Part shown: positions 34,319 to 44,401 of the stretch, one piece after another
Layout: each line of letters starts with the position of its first letter
Position numbering within the stretch: position 1 is the stretch's first letter
From: Porites lobata
Taxonomy: Eukaryota; Cnidaria; Anthozoa; Scleractinia; Poritidae
Assembly (NCBI GenBank): GCA_942486035.1
Contig: CALNXK010000164.1
Span: 820,001 to 884,000 of the forward strand
Length of the DNA: 64,000 nucleotides
Direction: 5' to 3'
Notes under the pieces: model-generated
The model's input: the letters and a program-made list of their open reading frames with translations, nothing else
Told to the model about the DNA's origin: nothing
Database searches by the model: none
Position numbers and translations under genes: made by a program

Positions 34319-36955
34319 CTGCTGGTTAGAAAGGAGGTTTTTTTGGGCAATCAAGAAGGTTTGAATACTTCTATAGGATTTGCACCTTCCCATTTTAAGA
34401 AACTGCAAATGGAGATCTTAAATTTTTGTTCTAGAAAAAAGCATCAAGGTGTACATTTCATCAGTGTGTTTACTTGCTGAACAATATATAATATTGTTTA
34501 ATAAAGATTAAATCTCTGCGCAACGTAGTTACTTAATGTTTATTTGAAAATTGTAAAATCGACGCTGTTCAAGTGTCTTAACCAAAGTTTCGGCAATGCT
34601 GCCTTCTTCAGGGTTATAGACTAAATACCATTAAAAAATTTGTTAAATTAGCTCACGTACCCGATTGCATACTCGGGCCCGATTGCATAATAGCGCGTTT
34701 ATTCTGACTGGTTAAGAAAATTGGCTAGAGATTTTTTTTAACCATTCACGATCAAGAGATTTTCTGCGCCTCGTTCCCAGTCGTTCTCGGCAATTTCGGA
34801 TGAGACGTCACATGACAAGCTTGTCAGGAGAATTTGCGCTCGGTTCCAAGCCTCCTTCGCTCACTCGAATAGCGCGAACTGGCCTGAAAACCAGGCTGAT
34901 TTCTCGTCACAAAAAAAAAAACCAAAACGGTCAGGAAATTGCTGAGAACCACCAAATAAGATATGAATTGAGCAAATACAAAATGGATGAAATAACTCGT
35001 GGGATTTTGTCGATTTTGGATTAAACAAAATACTAAGAAGTGTAAATATTCCGAGGGTACTCCTTTATTCAGCCTTAAAGGATAAGTGCCGCTTTTTCAG
35101 GGTCTTTGAGTCTTTAATAGGGTATACGATTTCACTTGAAACAGAGTGTCTTTTTCGGCCGAAGAAATATAAAAGTGTCTGAAGGATTGGAGATGAGCGG
35201 CCTGCATATGTGGTACCATTATTAAACAATATCTTTCTGAAAAATTCCATTTCCATGATGTTACGTTAAAAAATCATTTAATTCTGTATGTATTGTGTGG
35301 CGAAACAAAATTTCGGGCAAATATAATTCACCATTTGATTTTTGTTTTCTTCCTTACAGTTTTCTCTCACTGTTCTTGCTGTAACGATAGATAGTTTTAC
35401 TGTTTTATTAATTCCATAAAATAAGGTCTCATGTCTTGAACAGGATGGCTAAATGAACGAAATTTGTCCATTTGTCTTTTGTCTTTGTCATTTTTTTGTC
35501 TTTTTGTTTTCTAAAAGTTTAGTTATTCAATTAGAACTAAAGAGGGGCATACGGAGGCTTTAATTTCCGGGTGCAAAAGTGTGGCTGCTGGTTTAAGTGC
35601 AAGTTTAAAGAAGCAGTGTGCGAAGACGTCATTTTCGTGTCACATTCTGTTAGATCATAGAGTAACAATTTTTCAGAATTGCTTTTTTTCTTTCTCCGAA
35701 CGTTTAATCTGTGGGTTCAGCATTTGTCGGTGCAACAGTTGTTGGTGCATCTCCCGATGGATCTTTGGGTTCAGCAGTTGACGTTACAGCCGTTGTTGGT
35801 ACATCTCCCAATGGATCTGTGGGTTCAGCAGTTGTCGCTGCAGCAGTTGTTGGTGTATCTGTGGGTTCAGTAGTTGTTTCATCTGTTGGTGTAGCAGTAG
35901 TCTCATCTGCTGGTTAGAAAGGAGGTTTTTTGGCAATCAAGAAGGTTTGAATACTTCTATAGGATTGGCACCTTCCCATTTCAAGAAACTGCAAATGGAA
36001 ATCTTAAATGTTTGTTCCAGAAAAAAGCATCAAGGTGTACATTTCATGAGTGCGCTTACTTGCTGAACAATATATAATATTGTTTAATAAAGATTAAAAT
36101 CTCTGCCCAACGTAGTTACTTAATGTTTATTTGAAAATTGTAAAATCGACGCTGTTCAAGTGTCTTAACCAACGTTTCGGCAATGCTGCCTTCTTCAGGG
36201 TTATAGACTAAATACCATTAAAAAGTTCGTTAAATTAGCTCACGTGCCCAACTGCATACTGGCGGCGCGATGCATACAAGCGCACTTATTCTGACTGGTT
36301 GACAAATTGGCGGGAGATTTTTTCGGCCATTCACGATCAAGAGATTTTCTGCGCCAAGTTCCCAGTCGTCCTCGGCGATTTCGGATGAGACGTCACCTGA
36401 CAAGCTTGTCAGGAGAATTTGCGCTCGGTTCCAAGCCTCCTTCGCTCACTCGAATAGCGCGAACTGGCCTGAGAACCAGGCTGATTTCTCGTCACAAAGA
36501 AAAACCAAAGCGGGCAGAAAATTGCTGAGAACCACCAAATAAGATATGGATTGAGCAAAAACAAAATATCGGGCAAATATAATTAACCATTTGATTTTTG
36601 TTTTCTTCCTTACAGTTTTATCTCACTCTTCTTGCTGTAACGATAGATAGGTTTACGGTTTTATTTATTCCATAAAATAAGGTCTCATGTCTTGAACAGG
36701 ATGGCTAAATGAACGATATTTGTCCATTTGTCTTTTGTTTTTGTCTTTTTGTTTTCTAAAAGTTTAGTTATTCAATTAGAACTAAAGAGGGGTATACGGA
36801 GGCTTTAATTTGCAGGTGCAAAAGTGTGACTGCTAATGTAAGTGCAAGTTTAAAGGGGCAGTGTGCGAAGATTTCATTTTCGTGTCACTTTCTGTTAGAT
36901 CAAAGTGTAACAATTTTTCGGAATTGCTTGTTTTCTTTCTCCGAACGTTTAATCA
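33990..36955 (-). repeat. Tandem duplication of the mucin exon and its upstream intron
   Basis: The block 34319-35704 recurs at 35907-36955 (less about 300 bases near 35030-35330), including GAAGGTTTGAATACTTC and CTCCGAACGTTTAATC. The copies are joined inside the mucin exon at 35704-35708. The repeated segment also carries the phrase TTTCGGCAATGCTGCCTTC, seen in cnidarian dispersed repeats. Confidence 0.88.
35704..35906 (-). pseudogene. Truncated duplicate of the mucin exon
   Basis: A copy of the 5' part of the mucin exon behind the same CAGCAG acceptor. After 66 codons the duplication breakpoint turns the sequence into ACAGATTAAACG, giving an immediate TAA at 35704-35706 with no donor. If spliced in, it would end the protein before the intact mucin and ZP exons. 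Confidence 0.82.
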
Positions 36956-38353
36956 AGATTGTTAATTTTTATACGTTTATTTTTAGATTCTTTACGCGAG
37001 TTTAGGTGTTGAGTTCTTTGTGTCATTTTCCACGCCTTCGTTAGCGTCTCTTTGATCTTTCTCATTTCATTAGAGCCTTTTCGTCACTTTTGTTTTCTGT
37101 ACATTCAACCATGTTTCAACCGTATTTTACACCGCAGTTCCGCAAAACAATTTTTTTCTTCAGTGCTTTTTTACGGTTCCTCGCGTTTTACGCAGTCCGC
37201 TACCGCAGCAGTTCTCCCTGGCCGTAAGAACGTAAGCATGTTTCACACGAAGCCCACGCTTTGTCGCAGTTTTGGTGTTTGTTTATGTCAAATTTTCGTT
37301 TGTAGCAACTTGTAATTTTTTTACCACACAATGTATTAGCCACTCATTTCACGGTATCAATAAAATAATCTTCATTTGTTTAGAGGATTTGGTTTTGTGG
37401 TGTTGGTATTTCTGGCCACGAGAGTTCTTCACTTGTGGCAGTTTCACATTCCTTCACACGGACCTATACAAAAATTTATCTAAAAAACCGGTACTGATGA
37501 TGATACGCTCAATCTGATTGCCAAACCTTAGACCCGAAGATTTTATGAGATGCCCTGGATGACTTAATTAAATATGAAGGTTACCCAAATAATAAATAGA
37601 GAGCTTTTTTTAGTTTCTAAGACGAGGATCGGAGACTTTCCCAATACTATGTAGTGCGCTCGTGCGAACCAACGTCATTTTAGCGGGAAAATTTCATGAT
37701 CATAAAAGTCGTCATTCTACTCCTAGTTTTAGCTAGAATGTCGGTAGTGGCGAAAGCAAAAGTTATCAAGTGTTAGGAATATTTATTTCATTTAGCGATA
37801 GGGAGATAGCTTTACCTCGAGCTCCCTCGAAGGAAATAAGCGAACTAACTTTTGTAGTTATTATTATTTTTCGACCAAAATGAGGCCCGAAGGGCCGAAA
37901 AACATTTTTTTGGAGACCCCCCCTTTATCTCAGAGTCTGGACCCCCACCCCTTATCTGAAGGTCTGGATCTGCCACTACGTGTTCCGGGGTGTCTATCAG
38001 TTAAGAGAATAGGCGAGAAACTAAATGTCGTCCTCGTCATCGAATCTAAAGCTCTCTAATACCACATATTGTAAGGCGTCAGAAACAGTGCACGGGAAGA
38101 GAGTGAAGTGTAAGCGTTAACTCGTTTACAATGCTGGAGAAATAACGAAAAGTAGAGTTCTCCTCTCTCGAGATACGACTTTATAAACCAAACGGCCGAG
38201 CCTTTTAGCACAAAAACTTGAGAAATTTAGACTTTAGAGTCTAAGTTGTCTGTCTAAACACGGTGAAGTTCTAGTCGTTAAGTAGAATGCTTAATCATGA
38301 TATATAAGGTCGGCATAACGAGCGCTATACAAACCTGCTGGTCTACTTTGCAC
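36956..38353. other. Gene 2 intron, mostly featureless
   Basis: Contains a short dispersed-repeat fragment at about 37878-37985 (GGCCCGAAGGGCC, then GTCTGGATCTGCCACTA). No exon was recognised. Confidence 0.5.
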
Positions 38354-38548
38354 AAACAAGTTCATCGTGGCCTTCCTTGGTTCCTAAGCTGTTTGTTGCT
38401 ACACACTTGTACAAACCGCTGTCCACTGGTCGTAAATTTCTGATAGTTAGTTTACCTTCCTTAATTTCGGTCTTTCCAGCAGGTAAAGGCATAACAAGTC
38501 TGATCCAGGTCAACGTGGGAGGTGGATACCCTTCTGCCTGGCAGGTTT
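38354..38548 (-). CDS. Gene 2 Ig-module second-half exon
   Basis: The translation has TCQAEGYPPPTLTW, then KEGKLTIRNLRPVDSGLYKC and VATNSLGTKEG, that is the first Cys, the invariant Trp and the D-x-G-x-Y-x-C of an I-set Ig domain. The proposed ends (acceptor ATACAAG|AA, donor CTTGTTT|GTGCAA) keep phase 1 but both sites are weak. The strands before the first Cys are missing and must lie in another, unseen exon or be lost. Confidence 0.7.
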
Positions 38549-39285
38549 CTTGTATTTAAGCGAATTCCATTTTTGAGACGAGTAATGGGGGCTTTTTGGT
38601 AAAGATTGGAAGACCTAAGAGACGAAGAATCAATATGGTGTGGCTTGAAATAGCTATAGTTTTTACCGGTCTTTCAAACTACACAGAATGGGTGGCTTTC
38701 ATTTAAAAAGAAATATCTACGTTAGTTTTCGCTCGTCCAGTAGACACCACATGTGTTATGGTCGTGAAAATGACATTCAACCGGTGCAACTCGTACGAGT
38801 AATTGTACGATATATACCAGCTCAATAGTTTCACAACTCGCCGCAAGAGTCTGACAATTTGAACTAAAATACCATCAAGAGCCATAAAAGGGGCGGGGAT
38901 GCTGGTCGTTTTGTTTGGGTACTTAAATTGAAGATTCAGGTATCATCCAGTGTGTTTAGTGTGGAGCGTCAACATTTTTTTTATCTATATAGGGTGCAGC
39001 TTAGGGTGGTGTATGAACAAATACCGTAAATCGTCTAATAAGCCTCACCTCCCTTGCTACTAAGTGATAGACTGTATTATTAGATCAAAGGTATATAAAG
39101 AAAGGAGCTGATAAATTGGTTCCAGAGGAAAAATGATAAGAGTAGAGAAGCGGGAGAGAAAGAAAACGAAATCATTCAATGACCGCACCTTCATTGTAAC
39201 AAATATTCCTAAAATCTTTTATGTCACTTGCTGACTTGACAAATAAAGCTTGAGCTCCCGGTGGGGTTGGGGGAGGGGTGAGGGC

Positions 39286-39646
39286 GGGGGGTACTCCGGA
39301 TTTCAAGTGCCAGGGAAGATCGAAGGATTTTAGGGGGTGACTTTTCGATTTCGGGATTTTTTGTAGGAAACTTTTGGCAAGTATTTTTTTGGTAGCTTGA
39401 TTTAAGTAATGTTTTTTGGGGGTATTCAAAACGGTCTGAAGATATTCGTGATAGTTCCTGCGTCTCATGCGGCCGCGTACGCGAAGTTCCTCTGGAAATT
39501 TTTATACCTCGGAAATTGGGCATGGGATTTTTTAGGGGGTGAAGTTTTGGTCCAAGGATTTTTTTGGTTTTGACAGGATTGGCTCCTGGTTTTGATTTTT
39601 GCCCCCATTCGATCATCCCTGTCACTTGAAATCCAGAGTACCTCCC
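39286..39646. mobile_element. MITE with GGGGGTACTCCGGATTTC ends
   Basis: The left end GGGGGTACTCCGGATTTCAA and the right end complement (CACTTGAAATCCAGAGTACC) are inverted over about 38 bases. The interior is a run of GGATTTTTT-like phrases. A known dispersed type in coral DNA. Confidence 0.75.
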
Positions 39647-40024
39647 TGGGTTTGAGCTACGGTTTGACGGATCTCCTACAAAGGTTAAATTCTAACCGTT
39701 GCTTACGTTCATCACACACTTCCGGAAAGTGAAACTAGATACTGAGAGAAGAAGTAGTTCATGACATAAACTGTTTCCTGGCAGGCGGTGATAAGTAACG
39801 TACAAGATTAGAATCTCTCCGGGTCAGAATTTTTTTGTCGCCTTAGCCTCTCATGTAACCCACCACACTTTTTATAGTGAAGATCATCACCCTGGACTTC
39901 ATACCCTCTTAAAAGCAATGTAACAACATGGCCTACCCCTGACGTTGGTAAGATAAAATTCTGTTGGCTCATCAGTGGCCTTGCAAAAGAATTTCAATTT
40001 AGTAAAGTTTATTGTTCTTTTTAC
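39647..40024. other. Gene 2 intron remainder
   Basis: A minus-strand frame near 39815-39990 reads GVGHVVTLLLRGYEVQGDDL, a phrase I associate with dispersed coral repeats and not with Ig strands. No exon was called. Confidence 0.35.
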
Positions 40025-40617
40025 CTCGAACCTTCAAATTACCAGACGCCTCAGACGTTCCAAGAATATTTCTCGCGACGCAAGTGTACTGCCCAGCATA
40101 GCCGTAATTTAGATTCCTCACGACCATTTCTCCTTCTTTAACCAAATATTTTGCACCCGAATAAAGCTTCCTGCTCTTGAATCGCCATTTGACACTAGTA
40201 GTAGAATTTCCTCTGACCGTGCAATAAATCACCGAATTTGATCCTTCGTCATTAGTCTGATCTGTAGGTGATATAATCAGTTGTGGAGTAGATATCGATT
40301 CTCCGGGCCTTCCAGGTGGTCCCGGCATGCCTTTTGTTCCAGGCCCTCCCTTGTCTCCCTTGTCTCCGGTCGGTTCTGTTAATCCGGTCATTCCTGTTTT
40401 TCCAGTCCTTCCAGGTGGTCCCGGCATGCCTTTTGTTCCAGGCCCTCCCTTGTCTCCCTTGTCTCCGGTCGGTCCTGTTAATCCGGTCATTCCTGTTTTT
40501 CCAGTTCTTCCAGGTGGCCCTGTCATTCCCTTTGGCCCAGGCCCTCCCTTGTCTCCTCTCGGTCCTGTTAATCCGGTCATTCCTGTTTTTCCAGGACTTC
40601 CGGGTGGTCCCTGAACG
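40025..40617 (-). CDS. Gene 2 collagen repeats and first Ig module (3' part of split exon)
   Basis: About 108 residues of Gly-X-Y repeats built from a 99-bp unit (starts near 40311, 40410 and 40509; 33 residues each, for example PGPPGRTGKTGMTGLT). They lead through GRPGESISTPQLIISP into an I-set Ig domain with NSVIYCTVRGN, VKWRF and GYAGQYTCVARNILG. The donor is TTCGAG|GTAAAA at phase 1. The exon's 5' part lies across a transposon at 43235-43609; joining the two sides over one copy of the duplicated target keeps the Gly-X-Y frame (GPK-AVQ-GPPG). Confidence 0.85.
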
Positions 40618-40700
40618 GCTTTGAGTAGTGGATAAGGCACCGAATTAACCTTTTCTTTGCGGATTTAATTAATTTTTTGTGCGCTATAAATTAACGTAGA

Positions 40701-40905
40701 TGACGTCATGCATCTCATTAAGATGGGATGATGTCATACTTTAAATTAATGCCGATGACGTCATGCATTCCACTCAGAAAGGATGATGTCATAGTTTATT
40801 TTTAGCTGGCTGACGTCATGCATGTCATATAGATAGGATGATGTCATAGTTTACTTGTAGCTGGCAAGGAGCAAGTGACGTCAAAATTTCCTAGAGTTGA
40901 CGTCA
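40701..40905. promoter_or_regulatory. Five TGACGTCA palindromes in the left transposon arm
   Basis: TGACGTCA occurs at 40701, 40756, 40811, 40876 and 40898. The sequence is the classic CREB/ATF site. In this setting it could equally be a transposase-binding repeat. Confidence 0.7.
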
Positions 40906-41460
40906 TCAAAAAATGTTGAGATCATAATCTATAAACAGAAAAGTGATTTTTATATAATTAGCTATTTGCTATAGTCTTCTGATTGGATATTGTAGAAACT
41001 GTTATGTGTTCAAAATAAAAGCTGGCAAATTTTGAACGTGTTATCCTTGCAGATTATACTAAATGAAAAATCTTTAATCATTAAATTATTTTCACTAAAA
41101 ATCGGTTATAAACAAAACCAAGACGCGGAGGTTAACTGAAAAATCTTTACTTCAAAAGAAGGAAAGGGAGGTTAAGCGAATGCGAAATCGTACTAATTTT
41201 TCAGGCAAAACATGAAAACGAGGTCGAAGCTCAGCGAAGCGAAAAACTGCCTATCAAGCAAAAATGTCAGTCTTTGCTTACTTGACTCTGAAAAAAGTAT
41301 TGCACAGGGTATAAAAATTCTATAGAAAACAACAGGTGGTTCTAAAGTAAACCCTAACTCTTTTGGTTCTTGAATAAACTCCATTCTAGTAACGAATAAG
41401 TGGAACGTCTATTTAAAAAAAAGATAGGAATAAGAAGTGCGATCGCCTGGCAACACGTCT

Positions 41461-41789
41461 TCTTATTTAGTGCTAAAAATCGGATATATAAGCAAAACAC
41501 ACACACACACATACACAAAGTGGAGCTGAAAACTCTCTATTTCAATTTCGACTCACCATTACAAAAGCGTGTTCTCCGTTCCATCTCGAGGAAACGACTA
41601 ACTATTGAAGTCTCAGCCCTGTCTTCTTATTTAGTGCTAAACATCGGATATATAAGCAAAATACACACACACACATACACAAAGTGGAGCTGAAAACTCT
41701 CTATTTCAATTTCGACTCACCATTACAAAAGCGTGTTCTCCGTTCCATCTCGAGGAAACGACTAACTATTGAAGTCTCAGCCCTTTCGC
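41461..41789 (+). repeat. 164-bp tandem repeat inside the transposon
   Basis: Units start near 41461 and 41625, each with a short CA run and AGTGGAGCTGAAAACTCTC. The encoded peptide LKTLYFNFDSPLQKRVLRS appears twice and is unrecognised. Confidence 0.85.
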
Positions 41790-42149
41790 TTGATGAGCTT
41801 ATGGTCTTGCGCGCCGTTAGTCAGTTAATTATGCGAGGTCACAAGCCCAAAGTTGAATACAAATTAGTTGATCTCTACAGGTAGACCCAAGGGAGCACCT
41901 TGACGTATTATTATATAACCAATTTTAAATAACTTAACAAGGATCAATTTGAACACGCGACTAATAATTGCTAGCAATAAAACCACAAGAGAGATACCGT
42001 TTTAAAAACTTTATTAAAAGTCAATAACAAAAAGAGTCAAATACACAGCGATTTGAAAGGAAAAGGAATGAAAATTAATCCTTTGACTGACTATTACAAA
42101 TCAGTTTTTTCCGTTCTATTTCGAGGAATAATAAATAATCCTTCCGTGT

Positions 42150-42569
42150 CTACACAATTTTCCTATGGCCTCGAAGCCAAGAGTTCGACTTTCTTTGTTT
42201 CTTGCGCTTTGTCTTGTTCTTTGTAGTCGGTCTTTTAGCTTTTGCTTCAAAAGAGGCTTCATTTCTCTGTGATCTTGACAGTTCGCAGTACACCGTTTCT
42301 TGTGTCTGTACTGGATTGCGATAGTGATTTTTTCCGGAATTATCCGCTTCACTTTCGTAAACGACGACTTTGACTTTAGGTTGCGGTTTCGCCTCTTGTA
42401 AATACTGTCTTCGCTTTGTGTAGTCTAACTGATGAACATCCGCGAGATGGTTAGCTAATCTGACAAGGTACTTCGCCCCACACGATGAAATAGGACAGTT
42501 TCTGCAAACTCTCTTGTAAACCATGTTGACAGTTCGATTGCTGAACACAAATGACATCTTTTTTCGCAA
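42150..42569 (-). CDS. Transposon-borne zinc-finger-like protein
   Basis: A 139-codon frame on the minus strand. Near the start it has NCPISSCGAKYLVRLANHLA followed by DVH, a C-x4-C-x10-H-x4-H pattern like the DNA-binding fingers found in transposon-associated proteins. The rest is Lys/Arg-rich and ends HRKIV. The position between the inverted arms suggests it belongs to the element and may bind its ends. A second overlapping frame at 42455-42682 reflects short GAAAGGCC repeats and is not considered real. No catalytic motif was seen. Confidence 0.5.
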   Translation of the reverse strand: MRKKMSFVFSNRTVNMVYKRVCRNCPISSCGAKYLVRLANHLADVHQLDYTKRRQYLQEAKPQPKVKVVVYESEADNSGKNHYRNPVQTQETVYCELSRSQRNEASFEAKAKRPTTKNKTKRKKQRKSNSWLRGHRKIV

Positions 42570-43040
42570 ACAGTGAGGTTATATAGAGTGTCAGAAAGGC
42601 CAAACACAGACCAGAAAGGCCACAACCAGGCCTGAAAGGCCAAAACCAGGCCAAAAGGGACAAAAGGAGACAAACGGGCCATTTCTAGTCGTAAGTCTTT
42701 ATTTTCTCAAACACACGCGTGGGTGTCGCGCGCCGCTAGTCACGCAGCAGCTCTCAACATTGGAATCATCATCTTTATTCAGGGTAATCACAAATAACAG
42801 TGCCTAATTAAAAAATTTTTGATCGTGAATTAGTAATGGGTATTTCAAATTTCAGAGTTTTTTATTTATTGTATCAGTTTACTAGTATTTTTATTATTTT
42901 CAAGTCAGCAATAAAACACTCTTAAAGTTTGGTTGTTTACAGTTTTTATTGAAACGCAACAATACAAAGGTCTAGGAAAAATAATTCTATAACATTCATA
43001 GTTGGACTAGTCTTCATATCTCCTATCTATATGACATGCA

Positions 43041-43157
43041 TGACGTCAGCCAGCTAAAATAAACTATGACATCATCCTTTCTGAGTGGAATGCATGACGT
43101 CATCGGCATTAATTTAAAGTATGACATCACCCCATCTTAATGAGATGCATGACGTCA
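43041..43157. promoter_or_regulatory. Three TGACGTCA palindromes in the right transposon arm
   Basis: TGACGTCA at 43041, 43095 and 43150 mirrors the three outer sites of the left arm. Confidence 0.7.
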
Positions 43158-43234
43158 TCTACGTTAATTTATACCGCACAAAAAGTTAAGTAAATCCGCA
43201 AAGAAAAGGTTAATTCGGTGCCTTATCCACTACT

Positions 43235-43609
43235 GCTTTGGGCCCAGGTTCACCCTTGTCTCCCTTTTCCCCTCTTAGTCCGGCAGGACCTGTCATCCCT
43301 CTTTGTCCAGATTTACCAGGTGGTCCCTTAAGACCTTGAGGACCTTTCTTTCCTTTTGGCCCCCTCCTGCCACGTGGTCCCCTGACCCCAGTGGGACCAG
43401 GGAGTCCGGGGGGACCTATAGGACATACCTTCTCCTTGACTTACAGTACTTGGTGGGCATTAGTTGTTCAAACTGTTTGCTGATTTCTTTTCGCACGTCA
43501 TGTATACTGATGCCAGCTGAAGTGGCGTTCAACACTTGTCTCCGGTTTCTTGGCTTTGCTTTTGTTCTTGATTCCCCTGACTCCTCTAATGCTAAGGGGG
43601 AATTCATTT
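43235..43609 (-). CDS. Gene 2 linker and first collagen repeats (5' part of split exon)
   Basis: The acceptor is CCCCGTAG|AA (phase 1). The translation begins MNSPLALEESGESRTKA, then RNRRQVLNATSAGISIHDVR and LMPTKYCKSR. Collagen follows in the next frame (VCPIGPPGLPGPTGVRG and on to GEKGDKGEPGPK). Relatives I know read about KYC-K-x-x-EK-x-C before the first GPPG, so one missing base near 43431-43436 explains the frame change. In the upstream frame a TAG at 43416-43418 stops translation. The basic RNRR could be a furin site releasing the ectodomain. Confidence 0.75.
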
Positions 43610-43762
43610 CTACGGGGATGACAATAAAACATTGAACTATATTAGTGCGTATTTTGATGACTTGCGTATCTTGACTCTGTTATTTGGGTTGCTGACCCAA
43701 AAATCATGAGTCTCTGATGGATTAATTTCGTAACCAGTGGCAACATAGGGTTTGCTTCGGTA

Positions 43763-44007
43763 AGGGACGGACCATTAGAACTGACTTATCGGGGGGTGGG
43801 GGAGGGGGCGAAGCCCAAAAAAAATATTCGCAGAAGGAAAAACTAAGGAAAAAAATTCATGTACGCCGATTAATCCGGAAAAATAGCCATGGTAAGGCCT
43901 AAAAAAATTCATACAAGGAATTTGATAACGAAAAAAAAATTCCTGCGGCTCGAAAATTCCTCACCTCTAACCCCCCCGCCCTATAACTTTTCTAATGGTC
44001 CGTCCCT
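43763..44007. mobile_element. 245-bp MITE with AGGGACGGACCATTAGAA ends
   Basis: AGGGACGGACCATTAGAA at 43763-43780 is inverted at 43990-44007. The interior is G-rich then A-rich with no coding capacity. It sits in the first intron of gene 2. Confidence 0.82.
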
Positions 44008-44401
44008 AAGCTCAGCGGCTGGTCAAGGCTGTTTTGAGTTGCGACCTTGTTGTTGTTGCTTTAGCCCTGTCCTTTATTATCATAGTATCCGTTTGGGGTT
44101 GCTTACAGTACAATGTATATGTAAACCAAAATCAATTTTGAGATTTCAATACAAGGTCACTCAACTCGCCCACATATAATATGGTAAGCTTATCTGGTGG
44201 GGAACGTCCAGTGACCCTATTTCAGACCCTCGGGCCTATCATAGAGAACTTACCAAATTCCAAGCCCTGGTTCCAGCAGCACAAAACTTTAAAAAGAAAA
44301 CGTTTAAAAAATTGGCCCCATGCATCCTTATACAGTTTATGCAAGGAAGTACCGTCTTCTACCCACCCCTCCCCTCCCAACCGAGCGTCAGAAAAGTATA
44401 C

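Larger units (their letters stand above)
40624..43234. mobile_element. 2,611-bp DNA transposon inserted in the collagen exon
   Basis: The ends begin AGTAGTGGATAAGGCACCG and are inverted over about 235 bp (40624-40860 and 43000-43234). GCTTTG is repeated directly on both sides (40618-40623 and 43235-43240), and removing the insert plus one GCTTTG restores the collagen frame. Each arm carries three ATGACGTCATGCAT-like motifs spaced about 55 bases apart. Inside are a zinc-finger-like frame (42150-42569 minus) and a 164-bp tandem repeat. No full transposase was recognised; a 6-bp duplication fits a few superfamilies, but none is assigned. Confidence 0.88.

Noticed and set aside
33991..34329. Val/Gly/Ala/Ser-rich plus-strand frame (and its copy at 35711-35917)
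   Set aside because: It is the antisense shadow of the mucin exon, which has proper splice sites on the minus strand.
40316..40624. Pro/Phe/Leu-rich plus-strand frames
   Set aside because: They are antisense shadows of the collagen repeats.
43418..43430. A 13-base GTATGT...TAG intron bridging the collagen frame change
   Set aside because: Too short to splice. A single missing base near 43431-43436 explains the frame better.
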